Origin: Pyrodictiaceae archaeon
Lineage (GTDB): Archaea > Thermoproteota > Thermoprotei_A > Sulfolobales > Pyrodictiaceae
Assembly: GCA_027046525.1 (NCBI GenBank)
Contig: JALTYD010000063.1
Coordinates: 2,051-12,372 of the forward strand
Length of the DNA: 10,322 nt
Reading direction: 5' to 3'
Both the position numbers and the translations under genes were made by a program. Every line of letters starts with the position of its first letter. The first letter of the stretch is position 1. Below are positions 1 to 6,110 of this stretch, piece after piece. The notes under the pieces were generated by a model. That model made no database searches. It saw only the letters and a list, made by a program, of their open reading frames with translations, and was not told where the DNA came from.

Positions 1-743
1 CCGCTAGGAGGATATAGTGGAGAGAGTATATCCTTGAAGATGTTATCATAGATTGTTCCAAAAGCTTTAACTTCTGGGTCGTCAAGTTTGCCTCCCAGTA
101 TTTTAGCTGAGTATTGTTTATACCACTCCCAGCTTATCAACTCCTTGTTCGTCTTTTGATACACTGGCGGTAGTATTTCTAGTACATTGTTTTCTTTCGC
201 ATATTTAACTATCTTAGAGTACCATGGCTTCAATGGTCCATTTAAAGACGCAAATCCATGCATTGTCCAACTAAGCTCCATTGCTTCTTTAGGATGGCAT
301 TGAGAACAAGATTTTAACGTTACTATAGTCACTATTTTGTAGCCGAAGTGTTCAACTATATCTGGTCTATCGGGTGAGGCTTCTATTGCTGCAAGACTAT
401 GACATTCATAACATCCTACTGTGTATTCATATCTCAAGAATTTAGGATTTATCTTGTTAACAAATTCTGGCTTCTGTAGGATTTCAGAGTAGAGTTTTTC
501 CAATGATGTAGCTGGAGTTGACCATGCCATTTTGCTCCTCATCCAGTCCATTACTATAAATGGTGTATATTGTGTGTGACATGCTATACACTGTTTTGTC
601 TCAGGGCTAGCTAGTTCTAAAGCTTCATCTAGTTTCGCGGAGGCTTCATTGCTAAATGGTATTTCGTCTGCGAGTGCTACTACCTGCGAGAATAGTAGTA
701 TCAAGGAAAGCACTACTATGATAGCTATAGATGTCTTGTTCAG
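1..743 (-). CDS. secreted multiheme c-type cytochrome, hydroxylamine-oxidoreductase-like (3' end outside window)
   Basis: Translating the minus strand gives 247 residues open to the window edge. Residues 1-25 form a Sec-type signal peptide: a lysine near the start, a hydrophobic core, then A-L-A before Asp26. Three CxxCH covalent heme motifs follow: CIACH at 52-56, CYECH at 111-115 and CSQCH at 146-150. The surrounding pattern (T-P-x-I-V-x-D-W-x-x-S after the first motif, H-F-G-Y-K-I before the third, C-x-x-C-H-P-K-E-A then M-H-G) resembles octaheme hydroxylamine oxidoreductase (HAO)-like cytochromes, so further hemes are expected beyond the edge. The protein is inferred to act outside the membrane in electron transfer or nitrogen/sulfur compound redox. 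The usual His of the family's S-x-H-A pattern appears as Met72. The frame has no ATG before residue 65 and an in-frame TAA at 758-756. The only start giving a whole signal peptide is CTG at 743-741, six bases after AGGTGG. The reaction is not predictable from this fragment. Confidence 0.85.
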   Translation of the reverse strand, partial: MNKTSIAIIVVLSLILLFSQVVALADEIPFSNEASAKLDEALELASPETKQCIACHTQYTPFIVMDWMRSKMAWSTPATSLEKLYSEILQKPEFVNKINPKFLRYEYTVGCYECHSLAAIEASPDRPDIVEHFGYKIVTIVTLKSCSQCHPKEAMELSWTMHGFASLNGPLKPWYSKIVKYAKENNVLEILPPVYQKTNKELISWEWYKQYSAKILGGKLDDPEVKAFGTIYDNIFKDILSPLYPPS

Positions 744-749
744 CTCGAA

Positions 750-778
750 CCACCTTTAAGCCACTTTTTCCTTTATAA
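750..778 (-). promoter_or_regulatory. ribosome binding site and possible TATA box of the cytochrome gene
   Basis: Read on the minus strand, AGGTGG lies at 755-750, six bases before the proposed CTG start, and is a good match to the archaeal anti-Shine-Dalgarno partner. This site is the main reason for choosing CTG. A TATA-like TTATAAAG lies at 778-771. That would place transcription start close to 748, which would leave the AGGTGG off the transcript, so either the true TATA box lies further upstream or the site is not used. Confidence 0.4.
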
Positions 779-808
779 TGATAAATAGATAGGTGAGATA
801 AAGATAGG

Positions 809-824
809 CCCGAATATTTTCGGG
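809..824 (-). terminator. GC-rich hairpin downstream of the sugar kinase gene
   Basis: A perfect inverted repeat, CCCGAA / TTCGGG with a 4-base TATT loop, lies about 40 bases beyond the kinase stop codon and about 65 bases ahead of the cytochrome start. On the minus strand it is followed by a T-rich stretch. It may end or pause kinase transcription, or be an operator for the cytochrome gene. Archaeal termination does not need hairpins, so the role is uncertain. Confidence 0.35.
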
Positions 825-863
825 AGTATATTGCACATTATTTGAAATATTAGCTACATATAG

Positions 864-1826
864 TTAGTAGTAGAGATTCTTAGCTAGTTCTATTATTTTT
901 CTTTCTCTCAATAAATAGCTGTAACGAGGTCCAAGAGCTAGAAGAAGTGCTCCAAGAACTGGTAGAATTTGTTGCTGAACTAGTTCTGCGCCAGTAGTAT
1001 ATTCTAGTTTTTCTCGGAAGCATCCCAAGTAGGTTTTATTTTTGAATAACGTACCTGTTATGAATACTTTATTTTGTCTAGATAGTCGCAGAGCTGTACT
1101 AGTTATACTAGCTAGTTCGTAGGCACCTTTGCAGACTAATTCTATAGCATGAGGGCACCCGCTATCTGCAGCGTCTAGAACATATTTAGCAGGCAGTGCG
1201 AGTTTTTCTACTCTATTCCTACTCTTGTAGAACCAATACATTAACTCATCACTGCTACTGATACCCATTCTCTTAGCAAGAGTTTCTACTAGACAATTAG
1301 AGTCCATTCTTCCATCGAGTACTTTATTGAGTCTCCTCAGCGCACTCTGTGCTATCCAAAATGAACTTCCTTCATCACCTAGAAACCATCCTCTATTACC
1401 AACAATTATGCGTCTACCAGATCTTGTATAAGCATAAGCGATACTACCAGTTCCAGCGATAACTATTACACCAGGCTCGCCCATTGTTGCATGCATTAGA
1501 GCTATATGTGCATCATGCTCTATAGAGAGCTTGTCAAATAAGTTGCTAGCTTCCTTAATGTATCTCTCAGTTTCTTTCTTTACGAGTAAACTATCTAAGC
1601 CAGCTATACCAGCAACTCCTTTCACTATGTTTGAAATTCGATAACCAGTTCCTCTCAATGCAGTTTCTATACATTCTCGTATAGCTCTCCCCGACTCTAT
1701 GACTCCAATATTTACTGGGTTAGAAGGTCCCGAAGTACCAATCCATGCATAGCCTGTTTCTCTATCAACAACTATGCATTTAGTCTTTGTAGCTCCTCCA
1801 TCAATTCCAACCACGAGTTCTACCAT
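864..1826 (-). CDS. BadF/BadG-family sugar kinase (N-acetylglucosamine kinase / hexokinase-like)
   Basis: A 320-residue protein of the ASKHA fold, the usual length for this family. It opens with the phosphate-1 loop GIDGGATKT (residues 7-15). HDAHIAL with Asp105 is the likely catalytic base region, IAGTGSIA at 123-130 is phosphate-2, and GWFLGDEGSSFWIA at 146-159 is the family signature. ITGTLF near 256 is probably the adenosine site. The order of motifs is that of the crenarchaeal hexokinase/GlcNAc kinase group rather than ROK proteins, because the ROK zinc cysteines are absent. It is predicted to phosphorylate a hexose or N-acetylhexosamine with ATP in the cytoplasm. The exact sugar cannot be read from the sequence; a BadF-type activator ATPase is unlikely because that group's iron-sulfur cysteines are missing. 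The ATG at 1826 fits the position of the GIDGG loop. It is divergent from pdxS and sits upstream of the cytochrome gene. Confidence 0.85.
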   Translation of the reverse strand: MVELVVGIDGGATKTKCIVVDRETGYAWIGTSGPSNPVNIGVIESGRAIRECIETALRGTGYRISNIVKGVAGIAGLDSLLVKKETERYIKEASNLFDKLSIEHDAHIALMHATMGEPGVIVIAGTGSIAYAYTRSGRRIIVGNRGWFLGDEGSSFWIAQSALRRLNKVLDGRMDSNCLVETLAKRMGISSSDELMYWFYKSRNRVEKLALPAKYVLDAADSGCPHAIELVCKGAYELASITSTALRLSRQNKVFITGTLFKNKTYLGCFREKLEYTTGAELVQQQILPVLGALLLALGPRYSYLLRERKIIELAKNLYY

Positions 1827-1867
1827 GACTAGATCCCGTTAGTAGAGAATTAGTGTCTATCTATACA

Positions 1868-1875
1868 TATTTATA
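1868..1875 (-). promoter_or_regulatory. TATA box of the sugar kinase gene
   Basis: TATAAATA is read on the minus strand at 1875-1868, 46 bases before the ATG at 1826. With the usual archaeal spacing of about 26 bases, transcription would start near 1846, leaving a leader of about 20 bases. Confidence 0.45.
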
Positions 1876-1921
1876 GGAAGATCGTCTATGACGACCCAGC
1901 CTCTGTGAGAAATACTGTAGG

Positions 1922-1929
1922 TATAAATA
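1922..1929 (+). promoter_or_regulatory. TATA box of the pdxST operon
   Basis: TATAAATA lies at 1922-1929, about 26 bases before the GTG at 1950. This is the spacing of a leaderless crenarchaeal transcript. The box lies inside the stretch that would be coding if the upstream GTG at 1905 were used, which argues for the later start. Confidence 0.5.
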
Positions 1930-1949
1930 GGGATAAGAAAAACTCCTAT

Positions 1950-3020
1950 GTGAGGGTGAATCTATTGTTACCAGATCCTTTTCCAGAACTCTCTAAAGCA
2001 CGACTCTATAATGTAGGTTTCTATGAGATAGCAGAATTCTTCTATAAGTTAGCTGAAGTAGCTGATAGATTAAAGGAAGAAAGTGGATTTCTAGCTTATA
2101 GTCCTTCTAGCCTACCAGATAGACTTGAAGTACCTATAAGAGGTACTGTTAGGGTTAAGCATGGTTTTCCTATCTTCCAAAAGGGAGGAGTCTGCATGGA
2201 TGTAACTAATCCTGAACAAGCAGCTATAGCTGAAGATGCTGGTGCAGTTTCCGTTATGGTGCTGGACAAACTCCCGTACGATGTAAGAAAACATGGAGGA
2301 GTCGCAAGAATGGCTGATGTAAAAGTTATTGAGAATGTTATGGAGACTATAACGATACCTGTTATGGCTAAAGTTAGAATAGGACATTACTACGAAGCAC
2401 TAATCCTCGAAGAAATAGGAGTAGATATGATAGATGAGAGCGAGGTACTAACACCTGTCGATGAAAAACACCACATCAATAAATGGCTCTTCAAAGTCCC
2501 ATTCGTAAATGGTGCACGTAGTCTTGGTGAAGCATTAAGACGTATCACTGAAGGAGCTTCTATGATTAGAACAAAAGGAGAAGCTGGTACAGGAAATGTT
2601 GCTGAGGCTGTTAAGCACATGAAGATAATAATGGGTGAGATAACACTGCTAAGACGAATGAGCCCAGAAGAGAGAATGAGAAAAGCTAGAGAATATGGTG
2701 TTTCTTACGAGCTTGTTGATCTCACAGCAAAACTAGGTAGACTCCCCGTCGTTAATTTTGCAGCTGGCGGTATAGCAACACCAGCAGATGCTGCACTTAT
2801 GATGTGGCTTGGAGCAGATGGTGTTTTCGTTGGATCAGGTATATTTAAGAGCAAAGACCCGCGGGAAAGAGCAGAAGCTATAGTTGTTGCTACAAGCATG
2901 TGGGATGATCCAGAAGCGGTGCTAGAAGCACAAAGCATGATAAGTGAAGCTAAGAGTATGATGGGTATTGATATCTCGAAGCTAAAACCTGAAGAACTAC
3001 TCCAAGTAAGAGGAGAGTAG
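1950..3020 (+). CDS. pdxS: pyridoxal 5'-phosphate synthase, lyase subunit PdxS
   Basis: PdxS is the (beta/alpha)8 synthase subunit of the DXP-independent vitamin B6 pathway. It combines ribose 5-phosphate, glyceraldehyde 3-phosphate and ammonia from PdxT into pyridoxal 5'-phosphate. Counting from GTG 1950 (356 residues), the key residues are Asp84 in MDVTN, Lys141 in PVMAK and Lys209 in RTKGEAGTG. Their spacing (57 and 68) equals that of Bacillus Asp24, Lys81 and Lys149. The phosphate loops [10 protein letters not shown] and [11 protein letters not shown] are intact. The body is close to Sulfolobus-type PdxS, including the N-terminal helix region with [10 protein letters not shown]. The start is uncertain: GTG 1905 gives 371 residues but places a TATA box inside the gene; GTG 1950 or 1956 fits a leaderless message; TTG 1965 follows a GAGGGTGA site. 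All exceed the usual 330-340 residues slightly. The pdxT gene follows after one base. Confidence 0.95.
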   Translation: MRVNLLLPDPFPELSKARLYNVGFYEIAEFFYKLAEVADRLKEESGFLAYSPSSLPDRLEVPIRGTVRVKHGFPIFQKGGVCMDVTNPEQAAIAEDAGAVSVMVLDKLPYDVRKHGGVARMADVKVIENVMETITIPVMAKVRIGHYYEALILEEIGVDMIDESEVLTPVDEKHHINKWLFKVPFVNGARSLGEALRRITEGASMIRTKGEAGTGNVAEAVKHMKIIMGEITLLRRMSPEERMRKAREYGVSYELVDLTAKLGRLPVVNFAAGGIATPADAALMMWLGADGVFVGSGIFKSKDPRERAEAIVVATSMWDDPEAVLEAQSMISEAKSMMGIDISKLKPEELLQVRGE

Positions 3021-3021
3021 A

Positions 3022-3627
3022 ATGATCAAGATAGGAGTATTAGGATTCCAGGGTCGTGTCTACGAGCATATCTATATGCTAAAAATACTAGCAAAGAAGT
3101 ATAAAATACCAGTAGAAGCAGTAATTGTTAAGAAAAAAGACAGGCTAGAAGGACTAAACGGTATTATAATACCAGGAGGAGAAAGTACAACTATTTCAGT
3201 TCTTGCTAGAAAATTCGGTGTCCTTGATGAATTAAAGAAGCTCATAGAAGATGGTCTACCAGTAATGGGTACATGTGCAGGTACAATCTTTTTAGCTAAG
3301 AAGGTCTCTGATAGAGTCGTAGGAGAAGTTAAGCAGGAGACACTATCAAGTATGAATATAGAAGTTGTAAGAAACTACTTTGGTAGACAAAGAGAGAGTT
3401 TCGAAATAGATCTTGATATACAGAATATAGGCAGAAAATTCAGAGCTATCTTCATTAGATCACCAGCTATTACACGATACTGGGGGAGAACTAGAGTACT
3501 AGCCAAGTTGAATGGAGTTATTGTTGCAGCAGAAGAAGATAATAAGTTAGCATTTGTATTCCATCCAGAACTTACTAACGATCTAAGAGTACACAAGTAT
3601 TTCATAGAATCCTTTGTGGCTAGATAG
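3022..3627 (+). CDS. pdxT: pyridoxal 5'-phosphate synthase, glutaminase subunit PdxT
   Basis: A class-I glutamine amidotransferase of 201 residues, the normal length. It hydrolyses glutamine and channels ammonia into PdxS in the 12+12 PLP synthase complex. Visible motifs are GVLGFQGRVYEH at 5-16, PGGEST at 51-56 (oxyanion region), the nucleophile Cys85 in GTCAGT, and His181/Glu183 in FHPELT, so the catalytic triad is complete. The ATG is one base after the pdxS stop, with AGGAG at 3011-3015 inside the end of pdxS and a six-base spacer, so the two are cotranscribed and translationally close. Its final eight bases overlap the 3' end of the convergent LysE-like gene. Confidence 0.95.
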   Translation: MIKIGVLGFQGRVYEHIYMLKILAKKYKIPVEAVIVKKKDRLEGLNGIIIPGGESTTISVLARKFGVLDELKKLIEDGLPVMGTCAGTIFLAKKVSDRVVGEVKQETLSSMNIEVVRNYFGRQRESFEIDLDIQNIGRKFRAIFIRSPAITRYWGRTRVLAKLNGVIVAAEEDNKLAFVFHPELTNDLRVHKYFIESFVAR

Positions 3628-4306
3628 GTACAAGTTTTTTACCAAACAATCTAAAGAGTACATCAGCTCCAAACACTATTAGTACAATTCCTAGGACAGC
3701 TAGGAAGATAGTATAAGCAGATAGCATCTTAGAAACATTATAGCCTAGGAATGCCAGAACAGCAAGCCACACAAAGTCCATCCATACATGTGAAGCATAC
3801 ATAGCAGTAAAACCTAGTGATCCATGCTCAGCAGAGCCCTTTAGCAGAGGAAGCCCTACCCCAATCCACCATGCAAGGAAATAAGGATTAGCACCTGTCA
3901 ATACTATCCCTACAAGTAGAGCTTCTCTTAGACTACTTATACTTATAAACCTGCTATTGAATTGTATTGTTTCCGCAGAGTAGATACCATAAGCATCTAA
4001 TAATACACCAATACCAAAATAGAAGAGAAAACCTGCAACAAAGACAGCTAGTGGTTTCTCTACTCTAGATATAATATGCTTTACTCTGCCGAGAAATAGT
4101 ACAAGGAATGCTATATAGGGCAGCTCAAATAGCATATGACCTAGCCCAATAACTAATCCACCAATAGCACCTAGTTTTACACCAGCAATTATCCCACTAG
4201 CTGAAAGGGGGCCCGGGCTAAGAGCACCACTCGGTGTTATTAGCAGAGTCAAGATTACTAGTTTCTTCACACTACTTATTTCTTGAAGAGCACTTTGTTT
4301 TGACAT
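3620..4306 (-). CDS. LysE/RhtB-family amino-acid exporter-like membrane protein
   Basis: A protein of 228 residues from the ATG at 4306 (238 from ATG 4336). It has about six hydrophobic segments; numbered from the longer form these lie near 25-50, 55-82, 95-117, 139-163, 178-198 and 207-231. The first contains SPGPLSASGI, the LysE-family signature, and the fourth begins with TGANPYFLAWW, matching the family's second conserved N-P motif. LysE/RhtB proteins export amino acids such as lysine, threonine or homoserine lactone; the substrate here is unknown. A TATA-like TTTTAATTT near 4346-4354 would start transcription near 4324, inside the first codons of the longer form, and a weak GTGGT precedes ATG 4306. 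The shorter start is therefore preferred. It is convergent with pdxT and divergent from the DUF457-like gene. Confidence 0.8.
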   Translation of the reverse strand: MSKQSALQEISSVKKLVILTLLITPSGALSPGPLSASGIIAGVKLGAIGGLVIGLGHMLFELPYIAFLVLFLGRVKHIISRVEKPLAVFVAGFLFYFGIGVLLDAYGIYSAETIQFNSRFISISSLREALLVGIVLTGANPYFLAWWIGVGLPLLKGSAEHGSLGFTAMYASHVWMDFVWLAVLAFLGYNVSKMLSAYTIFLAVLGIVLIVFGADVLFRLFGKKLVPI

Positions 4307-4340
4307 AACAGTACCACTACTTCTTATGGGATACATTGCT

Positions 4341-4362
4341 GATAGAAATTAAAATCTTCTAT
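4341..4362. promoter_or_regulatory. AT-rich core of the divergent promoter between the LysE-like and DUF457-like genes
   Basis: This short intergenic stretch contains an AT-rich centre (ATTAAAATC, 4348-4356) that can be read as a TATA-like box on both strands. It is flanked by an inverted repeat, ATAGAA (4342-4347) / TTCTAT (4357-4362). Spacing suits ATG 4306 on the minus strand and TTG 4391 on the plus strand. Confidence 0.35.
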
Positions 4363-4390
4363 GCGTAGGATGTATTGGGGCATACTTTAG

Positions 4391-4852
4391 TTGAATAAAG
4401 AAGCACATACGATCTTCTCAGTAGCATTTTCAGTAACTATACTTGATTCCATACTTAAGCTAGAGACTAGCTATATACTCTTCATAGTAGTTTTCTCCAT
4501 AGTTGGTTCAAAGTTACCAGATATAGACTTAAGATATAAACATAGAGCTCTATTACATAACATCTTAGCTATTTTCATTACATCTTTGATCTTCTACATA
4601 GTCTTGTCTATTATTGTAAATAAGCTTAGGTATATACCAACTGATCTAGCAGAAATAGGAGCTATTAGTTTCTTCCTAGGGTATACTAGTCATCTATTAC
4701 TAGATGCATTAACAATAAAGGGTATAGCTATTTTCTATCCAATGAGTAGTAAGTACTATAGACTAGCAAATCTCAGAAGTACTAGTAGAGTAGTAAATGT
4801 TCTAGTAGTAGTACTATCAGCAATCCTCATACTGTTAGTGCTACTAACATAA
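4391..4852 (+). CDS. DUF457/YdjM-like membrane-bound metal-dependent hydrolase family protein
   Basis: A protein of 153 residues with four hydrophobic stretches (about 8-22, 28-40, 57-78 and 85-106) and a C-terminal membrane segment near 134-152. The polar residues typical of the YdjM/DUF457 family are present: His6 near the N terminus, the loop LPDIDL (42-47) followed by KHR (50-52) and His56, and GYTSHLLLDALT (97-108) with His101 and Asp105. These His/Asp residues are thought to bind metal at the membrane in family members, whose biochemical role is still poorly known. The start must be TTG 4391: the codon just before it is an in-frame TAG, and His6 is at its expected distance from the N terminus. 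GGGG lies ten bases upstream. Confidence 0.75.
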   Translation: MNKEAHTIFSVAFSVTILDSILKLETSYILFIVVFSIVGSKLPDIDLRYKHRALLHNILAIFITSLIFYIVLSIIVNKLRYIPTDLAEIGAISFFLGYTSHLLLDALTIKGIAIFYPMSSKYYRLANLRSTSRVVNVLVVVLSAILILLVLLT

Positions 4853-4889
4853 ACAAGTCTATCCTAGCGAAGAGTTATGAGTAGGGAAG

Positions 4890-4913
4890 TAGACTTATTT
4901 TATCTAAAGTCTA
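4890..4913. repeat. inverted repeat downstream of the DUF457-like gene
   Basis: TAGACTT (4890-4896) and AAGTCTA (4907-4913) pair perfectly around a 10-base loop, about 40 bases past the stop at 4852. It could mark the 3' end of that transcript. The rest of the 150-base gap up to 5003 shows no gene, tRNA or clear promoter. Confidence 0.3.
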
Positions 4914-5003
4914 TAAGGATAAGTAAGCAGAAAGTTCTATGAGAAAAGAGAATAGACAGTAATGCTATGAAGAGTGTAGAAATCTTAGCCTAGATGAGTC
5001 TAG

Positions 5004-5243
5004 TTAACCTATGGGTGCTTTAAGTATTTTCTCTTCGAATTCATTCTTAGCTGAATTACGTATACACTTAGCTTCATAGTATTTTACTAACATGAATACT
5101 ATTAGAAAGGCTAAAAGAGAATTGAAAAGTTTTAACACATATATATCTATACCAGGTATAAATAGAGCTATAACGTATATAACATAGAGAGATAGAAGCG
5201 AAATAGATCGTGCTCTAGGACCCCAACATTTACTGGTTTTCAT
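5004..5243 (-). CDS. small hypothetical protein with two membrane segments
   Basis: The protein is not recognised. From ATG 5243 it has 79 residues: a basic, polar N terminus (K-T-S-K-C-W-G-P-R-A-R), two hydrophobic segments of about 17-20 residues separated by a short loop containing P-G-I-D, and a charged C terminus with NEFEEKIL. The basic N terminus predicts both ends in the cytoplasm. An upstream ATG at 5255 would give 83 residues. The stretch GGTGAGGAG (5253-5245) just ahead of ATG 5243 is a strong ribosome binding site and decides for the inner start. It lies some 45 bases downstream of another membrane-protein gene on the same strand, so the two may form one operon. Confidence 0.6.
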   Translation of the reverse strand: MKTSKCWGPRARSISLLSLYVIYVIALFIPGIDIYVLKLFNSLLAFLIVFMLVKYYEAKCIRNSAKNEFEEKILKAPIG

Positions 5244-5299
5244 ACTCCTCACCATGTATAATAGACCTATATAGGATATAGTCTTATTTTGCCAGATGG

Positions 5300-5899
5300 T
5301 TATTCTCTCGTTACAGTTAATTCAATTTCTCTTACTACTCTTACTGGGCATTTTATCCTAGCTGTAATTACGGCTGGAAGTAGGAGGCCGAGACTGATGT
5401 ACGCGATAACTATATCTCTAGTTTTTAATGAAGTACAATGGCGATTACAATATGTCCTGTTAAATGTTATGCATAGACCATTAGCGAATCTTATTAGAGT
5501 ACTCACTATAAGTAGTATGTATAAGATAGAGCTTAGTGATATAGTTGCTAAGTTGAACAACCATATGCTTTTCAGTAATTGTAACTCTTTGCTTATGTTT
5601 TCCACTCTGTTCTCAAACAACACTAATTTTCTTTGATCATCTGTATTAAGAATACTAGAATGTTTCTGAATAAGACCACTATAATATCTGATAAAATCAT
5701 CAATTCTCTCTGCAAGGAGTATAGTAGCTATAGTAGTACATGTGATAGAAATAGCTAAGAAAACAGTATAGTTTTCTAATAAGAGCTGATGAGGCTTGAT
5801 AGTATATGATATTATTGATGTCATTGTTAAGAATACTAAGAGTGAAATAAGGAGAGAAATCCTAGTCGTATCGTCTACGATGCTATCTATCTGTTTCAT
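5300..5899 (-). CDS. hypothetical membrane protein with four membrane segments and a central helical domain
   Basis: No family was recognised in this 199-residue protein. Hydrophobic segments lie at about 14-33, 43-62, 112-136 and 163-181. Between the second and third is a polar, heptad-like helical stretch (64-110) rich in Glu, Lys, Arg and Leu, probably cytoplasmic and possibly coiled-coil. The loop after segment three carries Cys143, Cys151 and Cys155 close together; they could be a disulfide or metal site but match no motif I know. The start is well supported: GAGGT at 5912-5908 is eight bases before ATG 5899, and a TATA-like box lies near 5950-5957. A plus-strand frame over the same bases lacks such signals and is taken as a shadow. 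The gene precedes the small two-segment membrane protein on the same strand. Confidence 0.7.
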   Translation of the reverse strand: MKQIDSIVDDTTRISLLISLLVFLTMTSIISYTIKPHQLLLENYTVFLAISITCTTIATILLAERIDDFIRYYSGLIQKHSSILNTDDQRKLVLFENRVENISKELQLLKSIWLFNLATISLSSILYILLIVSTLIRFANGLCITFNRTYCNRHCTSLKTRDIVIAYISLGLLLPAVITARIKCPVRVVREIELTVTRE

Positions 5900-5949
5900 T
5901 TCTACATACCTCTATATGAAGCTCAGCATTAGATAATGTTGTTCCAGTA

Positions 5950-5957
5950 GTATATAG
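5950..5957 (-). promoter_or_regulatory. TATA box of the four-segment membrane protein gene
   Basis: CTATATAC, read on the minus strand, is preceded by a purine-rich AGAGGAGG that could act as the BRE. Transcription would begin near 5928, giving a leader of about 29 bases that includes the GAGGT ribosome binding site. Confidence 0.4.
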
Positions 5958-5963
5958 CCTCCT

Positions 5964-6110
5964 CTAATATGGTATAAATTGATAGATAGGTGTATTGGTA
6001 GATGCCCAAAAGGGGAGGTATTGAGGCTGGTGTAGTGGGGAAGAGTTATAGGATTATTTAGATAAATATGTACGAGTACATTCTGTGGTGAGTAGTGGGA
6101 TAGGTCTTGC
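5964..6110 (+). other. intergenic stretch with a plus-strand TATA-like box and G-rich, purine-loaded sequence
   Basis: The gap between ttuA and the membrane-protein gene holds no long gene. Plus-strand 6001-6120 has about 43 G and 10 C, a strong skew, and is richer in G+C than its surroundings. GTATAAATT at 5972-5980 lies about 26 bases before an ATG at 6002, which opens a 19-codon frame starting MPKRGGIEAG and ending at TAG 6059-6061. This could be a leaderless micro-gene, a small RNA, or simply the C-rich 3' region of the ttuA message. No tRNA, C/D-box or other known RNA signature is visible. Confidence 0.2.

Noticed and set aside
1882..1894. Short palindrome TCGTC-TAT-GACGA between the kinase and pdxS genes
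   Set aside because: Five-base arms are expected by chance about once in a spacer of this size. It could be an operator, but nothing else supports it.
2112..2938. Three minus-strand open frames inside pdxS
   Set aside because: They are shadows of a highly conserved gene; Ser/Ile-rich composition and no start signals.
4853..5003. Possible tRNA or small RNA gene in the gap
   Set aside because: No cloverleaf, CCA end or box C/D motifs were seen; only a weak inverted repeat is present.
5289..5636. Plus-strand open frame of 115 codons
   Set aside because: It lies antisense to the four-segment membrane protein, which has a proper ribosome binding site, a TATA box and clean membrane segments. The plus-strand frame has none of these.
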